From positions 23,847 to 87,846 of the forward strand of contig DATDBU010000080.1 of the NCBI GenBank assembly GCA_036524675.1: a stretch of DNA of 64,000 nucleotides. Reading direction: 5' to 3'. Positions 60,018-64,000 of this stretch are shown one piece after another. Each line of letters starts with the position of its first letter. Position 1 is the stretch's first letter. The notes below the pieces were generated by a model. It was not told where the DNA came from and ran no database searches. It worked only from the letters and a program-made list of their open reading frames with translations. The position numbers and the translations under genes are program-made. The stretch comes from DATDAW01 sp036524675 (GTDB lineage Bacteria; Verrucomicrobiota; Verrucomicrobiia; Chthoniobacterales; DASVRZ01).

Positions 60018-60311
60018 GTCTCGCAAAAGAGCGGTGATGTTACCACGGGATGACGAGATTTTGGATTTTCGATTCTCGATTTTTGATTCTGGCGATTCAG
60101 TTCCGGGTAGGGCAGGGGTCCGCCTGCCGTGTTTCGCGTCTCGCGAACACACCGAAAATGGGCCGGCAAGGCCGTTTTCGGCATGCGAGACTCGCTGACT
60201 CTCGATTGAGGTCGTACGGGAAAAATCGACTTTCCCTCATTTCGCGGACTATTGGGTTCATTCGCCCTTAATTCGGCGTGACACGCCGGGGACGTCCGGT
60301 AATTTTCAAGG
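60018..60311. other. intergenic region between hrpA and the antitoxin gene
   Basis: About 294 bases holding promoters for hrpA (leftward) and the antitoxin (rightward). An AT-rich stretch at about 60050-60100 has imperfect repeats of GATTTT/GATTC. No gene seen. Confidence 0.5.
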
Positions 60312-60542
60312 ATGAGCGTCAACGTACTCGAACCTGAAAAATTGCGACCAGCTTTGATCGAGAAGGTGCAAAACCTGGGCGATGAAGATTTGTCGTTGCT
60401 GCAGGCGGTCCTCGTCCGGTTGGAACGGGACCGCGTTTTCAGGGAGTTGACAGGTGAGTTCGCGCGTGACCGCCTGGAAGGAAAATACGAGCGGCTCGAC
60501 AAAATCATCCTCGAAGCTCGCGCCGCTCTGCGGGCTCCGTGA
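60312..60542 (+). CDS. antitoxin-like small protein (VapB-type partner)
   Basis: 76 residues, helical and charged: a Glu/Leu-rich middle (ENLGDEDLSLLQAVLVRLERDR-like) and a basic centre. No clear DNA-binding fold name. It is called an antitoxin from its size and because the PIN-type gene overlaps its stop as GTGA, the usual antitoxin-toxin layout. The partner is broken. Confidence 0.6.
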   Translation: MSVNVLEPEKLRPALIEKVQNLGDEDLSLLQAVLVRLERDRVFRELTGEFARDRLEGKYERLDKIILEARAALRAP

Positions 60543-60749
60543 AATTCTGCATCGACACGAACACGCTGCTGCAAGCGCTGGACGCCGGGCATCCATTCAA
60601 TGTGCTGCAATATCTTCACTGACTGCGCCATTACTGCGGATGCGGATTATGTCGTGACGGAGGATCACCATTTTGCACCGTTAGTAGACGCTGGTTTTCG
60701 TCCGAAGCCTATCAGCCCGCGGGAATTCATCGCGCGGCACCTTCCATAA
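60539..60749 (+). pseudogene. PIN-domain toxin with internal deletion
   Basis: From GTG 60539 the frame reads KFCIDTNTLLQAL and stops at 60620-60622 after 27 codons, giving a PIN N-terminus with the first acidic metal ligand. From 60621, in another frame, DCAITADADYVVTEDHHFAP and then FRPKPISPREFIARHLP follow, a PIN C-terminus. The central part, about 60-80 residues with further catalytic acids, is missing and the frames are not aligned. So the toxin is an internally deleted, frameshifted remnant, while its antitoxin remains open. Confidence 0.75.
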
Positions 60750-60758
60750 TAGCGCTCC

Positions 60759-63290
60759 GTGCCTTCAACGCTCCTTCATTTTCCTTCGCAAAATCCTCCC
60801 CCGGACAACGGGACTTTGCTCGGCCAGTTCCTCGAAACCATCGAAGGCAGGAAGCTCCAGCTTTATCCGGCCCAGGAGGAGGCAATTCTGGAGTTGTATG
60901 ACGAAAAAAACGTCATCATGAACACACCGACCGGCTCCGGCAAGTCACTCGTCGCGACGGCCCTGCATTTCAAGAGCCTCGCACAGGGGAAGAAGTCTGT
61001 TTACACGTGCCCGATCAAGGCGCTGGTCAACGAAAAATGGCTCGCGCTTTGCCGGGAATTCGGCCCGGAAAACGTTGGGCTCAGCACCGGAGACGCCTCG
61101 GTGAATCGTGACGCGCCCATCCTTTGTTGTACGGCAGAGATTCTGGCCAATATCGCTCTGCGCGAAGGCTCCAGAGCCAGCATCCGCGATGTCATCATGG
61201 ACGAATTCCATTACTACGCGGACCGTGAACGCGGCGTTGCCTGGCAGATTCCGTTGCTAACACTGCCCCAAACGCGTTTTCTACTGATGTCCGCTACACT
61301 CGGCGAGACGGGTTTTTTCGAGGAGGAATTGACCCGCCTTAATGACCTCCAAACCGTGACCATTTCGTCCAGAGACCGGCCGGTGCCATTGGAGTTTTCC
61401 TATGCCGAAACGCCCCTGGCGAGGACCCTCGAAGAGCTCGTCACGGGAGGAAAAGGGCCGGTCTATGTCGTTCATTTCACGCAACTGGAAGCGGCGCGCA
61501 GCGCACAGGATTTCATGAGCACGAACGTCTGCACGCGCGAGGAAAAAGCGGCGATCGCCCATGCGCTGGAGGGCTTCAAATTCACAAGTCCTTACGGCCC
61601 GGAGATCCGGAAATGGCTCCGGCACGGCATCGGGCTGCATCACGCCGGCTTACTCCCGAAATATCGCGTCCTGGTCGAGCAACTGGCGCAGCGTGGCCTG
61701 CTGAAAGTCATCTGTGGCACGGATACCTTGGGCGTCGGCATCAACGTTCCGATTCGCACGGTGCTTTTTACCCAGCTCTGCAAATACAGCGGACAGAAAA
61801 CCGGTATCCTGAGTGCTCGAGATTTTCATCAGATCAGCGGGCGCGCAGGTCGCAAGGGATTCGACGACGTCGGCTGGGTGGTCGCGCAGGCGCCGGAGCA
61901 TGTCATTGAGAATCAGCAGCTTGAAGAAAAGCAGGCGGGCAAGGGAAAGAAATTCGTCAGGCGCAAGCCGCCTGAAAGAGGCTATGTGCATTGGGACAAA
62001 CAGACGTTTGCCCGCCTGATCGTCGCGCCACCCGAGCGACTGACGAGCCAATTTCAGGTCACGCACGGCATGCTGCTCAACGTTCTCAGCCGGCCCGATG
62101 ACGGATGTGCGGCGATGCAGGCGCTCATCAGACGCTGCCACGAGTCACCGAAATCGAAGAAAGCGCTTACGCGACACGGCTGGCAGCTTTTCCGGGCGCT
62201 CGTGGAGCGGAAAATCATCGAGTTCATCCCGCAAACCGCGGAAGGGGCGAAGCTTCGGGTAAACGTGGAGTTGCAGGACGATTTTTCGATGAACCAGACG
62301 TTGTCGCTCTACGTCCACGACACGCTGCCGCTTATCGATCCGCAGGCGCCGGATTATGCGCTCGTCGTCCTGACCCTGGTCGAGTCCATCCTCGAAAACC
62401 CGGATCTCATCCTGCGCAAGCAGCTCGACAAAGTAAAAAGCCAGGCCCTGGCCGAGATGAAAATGCAGGGGATCGATTTCGACCAGCGCATGGAGGAGCT
62501 GGAAAAGCTCGAGTATCCCAAACCAAACCGCGACTTCATTTACTCGACCTTCAATGCCTTTGCCGATCGGCATCCGTGGGTGGGCGAGGAAAACATCCGA
62601 CCGAAATCCATCGCCCGGGAGATGTTCGAGGAATTCCGGTCGTTTGCCGATTACATCAAGATTTATGAGCTGCAACGGGCTGAGGGCGTCCTGTTGCGAT
62701 ATCTCTCGAACGTCCACAAAGTTCTTACGCAAACGGTGCCCGACGCTGCCAAGAACGATGCCGTTCGCGAGATGGAGCTCTACCTGGCCACCATGCTGCG
62801 GCAGATCGATTCCAGTTTACTCGAAGAATGGGAAAAAATGCGCGACCCGGACTACGTGCCACGTCAGGAATCCGCCGAGATTCGTCCACCCGGCGCCGAA
62901 GAAGCTGCCCGAGACATCACACGCGACACAAAAGCTTTCACCGCCGCCATCCGGAACGGCATTTTCACATTTTTACGGGCTTATTCCGGCGGCGACTTCG
63001 AAGCCGCGCTCGCTGTTGCCGGCGAAAACTGGACCGCGGAAAGCCTTCGTCAAACACTGGACGAGTACCACGCCAGCCACCAATTCATTCGCCTCGATCC
63101 TGCCGCGCGCAACCTGCGCCACACCTACGTCACGCCGTCCGAGGACAAACGCCACTGGCGTGTCCAGCAAATGCTAATTGATCCGGAGGAAACCAACGAC
63201 TGGGTCGCTGAGTTTGAAGTCGACCTGGCCGAATCCCGCGCCACCGGCGCCCCTGTAATGCGCCTCACGCGCCTGGGAAGCCTCGTGTGA
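60759..63290 (+). CDS. DEAD/DEAH-box helicase with DUF3516 (Ski2/Mtr4-like)
   Basis: 843 residues from GTG 60759. Walker A NTPTGSGKS at 55-63, DEFH box at 148-151, SAT motif and a second RecA lobe with GVGINVPIRTVLFTQL and QISGRAGRKG. The C-terminal part (about 430-843) is the DUF3516 region, with a HWRVQQMLIDPEETNDW end. Superfamily 2 helicases of this type are little studied; an RNA-handling role is inferred from similarity to Ski2 proteins. It has no obvious operon partner. Confidence 0.9.
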   Translation: MPSTLLHFPSQNPPPDNGTLLGQFLETIEGRKLQLYPAQEEAILELYDEKNVIMNTPTGSGKSLVATALHFKSLAQGKKSVYTCPIKALVNEKWLALCREFGPENVGLSTGDASVNRDAPILCCTAEILANIALREGSRASIRDVIMDEFHYYADRERGVAWQIPLLTLPQTRFLLMSATLGETGFFEEELTRLNDLQTVTISSRDRPVPLEFSYAETPLARTLEELVTGGKGPVYVVHFTQLEAARSAQDFMSTNVCTREEKAAIAHALEGFKFTSPYGPEIRKWLRHGIGLHHAGLLPKYRVLVEQLAQRGLLKVICGTDTLGVGINVPIRTVLFTQLCKYSGQKTGILSARDFHQISGRAGRKGFDDVGWVVAQAPEHVIENQQLEEKQAGKGKKFVRRKPPERGYVHWDKQTFARLIVAPPERLTSQFQVTHGMLLNVLSRPDDGCAAMQALIRRCHESPKSKKALTRHGWQLFRALVERKIIEFIPQTAEGAKLRVNVELQDDFSMNQTLSLYVHDTLPLIDPQAPDYALVVLTLVESILENPDLILRKQLDKVKSQALAEMKMQGIDFDQRMEELEKLEYPKPNRDFIYSTFNAFADRHPWVGEENIRPKSIAREMFEEFRSFADYIKIYELQRAEGVLLRYLSNVHKVLTQTVPDAAKNDAVREMELYLATMLRQIDSSLLEEWEKMRDPDYVPRQESAEIRPPGAEEAARDITRDTKAFTAAIRNGIFTFLRAYSGGDFEAALAVAGENWTAESLRQTLDEYHASHQFIRLDPAARNLRHTYVTPSEDKRHWRVQQMLIDPEETNDWVAEFEVDLAESRATGAPVMRLTRLGSLV

Positions 63291-63331
63291 TGGGGTGTTG
63301 GGAAGGATCCGCGGGATGCTAGTCGAACTGA

Positions 63332-63490
63332 TTATCGCGCCGTTTGTTGCGCGAGAATGCGTTTGCGTCCCTCAGGTTTTACGTCTTCGGCTGTGAAATC
63401 AACGAAATCCCCTCGGTCAGCCTGCTCGATGCCGATCCTGACCTGACTGCTCAACTCGGTAATTTTGGCGCGGCGAATCGCCTCGCGGAC
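63332..63490 (-). pseudogene. antitoxin-like C-terminal relic
   Basis: On the minus strand REAIRRAKITELSSQVRIG and then IEQADRGDFVDFTAEDVKPE form the tail typical of ParD-like antitoxins. The N-terminal DNA-binding half is absent and no toxin follows, so it is read as a remnant, possibly cut by the nearby mobile DNA. Confidence 0.5.
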
Positions 63491-63554
63491 CCACCTGTGA
63501 AGCCGGGATGATACAAGCTTGCTCCAGATGGCAAAGCCATCGCAACCGCAGCAG

Positions 63555-63619
63555 CCGGGGGTTGAGTCCGACAATACCCCGGATAAAATCCAAAAAAGGT
63601 CCCGATCCCGACGGGATCG
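63555..63619. repeat. REP-like hairpins upstream of the RAYT transposase
   Basis: Two inverted repeats: CCGGGG (63555-63560) with CCCCGG (63577-63582), and the near-perfect palindrome CGATCCCG-A-CGGGATCG (63603-63619). Both are GC-rich and sit directly upstream of the truncated RAYT gene, the usual place for REP sequences recognised by this transposase family. Confidence 0.6.
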
Positions 63620-63646
63620 CAGCCGGCCCTTTAAACACCCCTCACG

Positions 63647-63823
63647 ATGTCCACGTATTTGAGTCTGCATTACCACATCGTTTTCAGCACCAAATACCGC
63701 GAGCCGTGGCTGGCCGCGGAGATTCGGCACCAGCTTCACGAATACCTCGGCGGAACTGTTCTCGGCCTTGGCGGAGAAACCAGCGGCGTGGGAGGCGTGG
63801 CAGACCACGTTCACCTGCTAGTA
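63647..63823 (+). pseudogene. truncated REP-associated tyrosine transposase (RAYT)
   Basis: 59 codons match the family: TYLSLHYHIVFSTKYREPW, LHEYLGGTV and GVGGVADHVHLLV, the last with the HUH metal pair (His54, His56). After Val59 the sequence stops matching and ends at 63868 after 14 unrelated codons. The rest, with the catalytic Tyr, is missing. Y1 transposases of this kind move REP elements. The break lies 41 bases from the group II intron end. Confidence 0.8.
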
Positions 63824-63864
63824 CTCTGTCACTTCTGGAATGGCGGGTATGCTGTCCTTAATGG

Positions 63865-64000
63865 GTAGAGTCGAGGAGTGGCGCGGTGGCGTCGATTGTC
63901 GCTCCGTTTCCACTCCCCGCTCATCAAACCGGACGGGCGGTTTTCCCGCATCCGGCTTTCGGACCAAGGTGCTTTCATGCTTTCGCCCACGGGAAGTTGC
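63865..64000 (-). mobile_element. 3' part of a group II intron (domains V and VI), running off the window
   Basis: On the minus strand, domain V is followed by a domain VI stem (GGAGTGG/CCACTCC) and a pyrimidine-rich end GACTCTAC at about 63865. The likely branch A lies seven bases before the end, and the intron would end in AC, as expected (AY). The reverse transcriptase and the 5' part lie beyond position 64000. Self-splicing retroelement by family knowledge; orientation is leftward. Confidence 0.8.
63926..63959 (-). ncRNA. group II intron domain V
   Basis: 34 bases on the minus strand folding as AGCCGGA/TCCGGTT lower stem, CG bulge, GCGG/CCGC upper stem and a GAAA-type loop. The AGC catalytic triad is at the start of the lower stem. 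Length, triad, bulge and tetraloop all fit domain V. Confidence 0.88.

Overview
The window looks like chromosome from a Gram-negative bacterium of the PVC group, most likely Verrucomicrobiota. This is inferred, not proven. The support is a set of secreted proteins ending in PEP-CTERM sorting signals, several lipoproteins, a DsbD system, a beta-barrel-like outer-membrane protein and few clear Shine-Dalgarno sites. Most of the window is ordinary housekeeping sequence; the two ends are accessory.

Left end (1-8.6 kb). This is the most unusual region: a tandem, same-strand array of five subtilisin/kexin-like (S8) proteins, each with a signal peptide, S8 fold, P domain and PEP-CTERM tail. Transcription runs leftwards from copy A (6188-8179). 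Copy A alone has a prodomain and a complete Asp/His/Asn/Ser active site. Copies B, C, D and E (E runs off the left edge) lack the prodomain and have lost two or more catalytic residues, yet their frames are open over about 550-570 codons. A P-domain scrap of a sixth copy lies just upstream of A. I propose this as the candidate undescribed system: one active protease followed by a family of secreted, surface-sorted pseudoproteases.

Middle (8.6-30.5 kb). Aconitase, a peroxiredoxin, an orphan metal-binding lipoprotein-like SBP, uvrB with a gluzincin peptidase and holA, envelope proteins (DUF4097 lipoprotein, DUF2062, GT-C glycosyltransferase, L,D-transpeptidase), moaC and moaB/mogA, a caspase-like peptidase, kbl, an M64 peptidase relic, an MntR-type regulator divergent from an outer-membrane protein, and purA.

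30.5-44 kb. A tetR-ATPase-permease-adaptor operon for a MacAB/HlyD-type exporter, nusA-infB with a terminator-like hairpin in the leader, an HI0607-type shikimate dehydrogenase-like gene, a degenerate metallo-beta-lactamase-fold protein, and dsbD coupled to a redoxin.

44-60 kb. gltB without gltD, a double ACT protein, glgX, argA, aspS, two unrecognised small genes and hrpA.

Right end (60-64 kb). This part shows decay and insertion: an antitoxin with an internally deleted PIN toxin, a DUF3516 helicase, an antitoxin-like relic, a truncated REP-associated (RAYT) transposase with REP-like hairpins, and the 3' end of a group II intron (domains V and VI) running off the right edge. I saw no tRNA, rRNA or CRISPR array.
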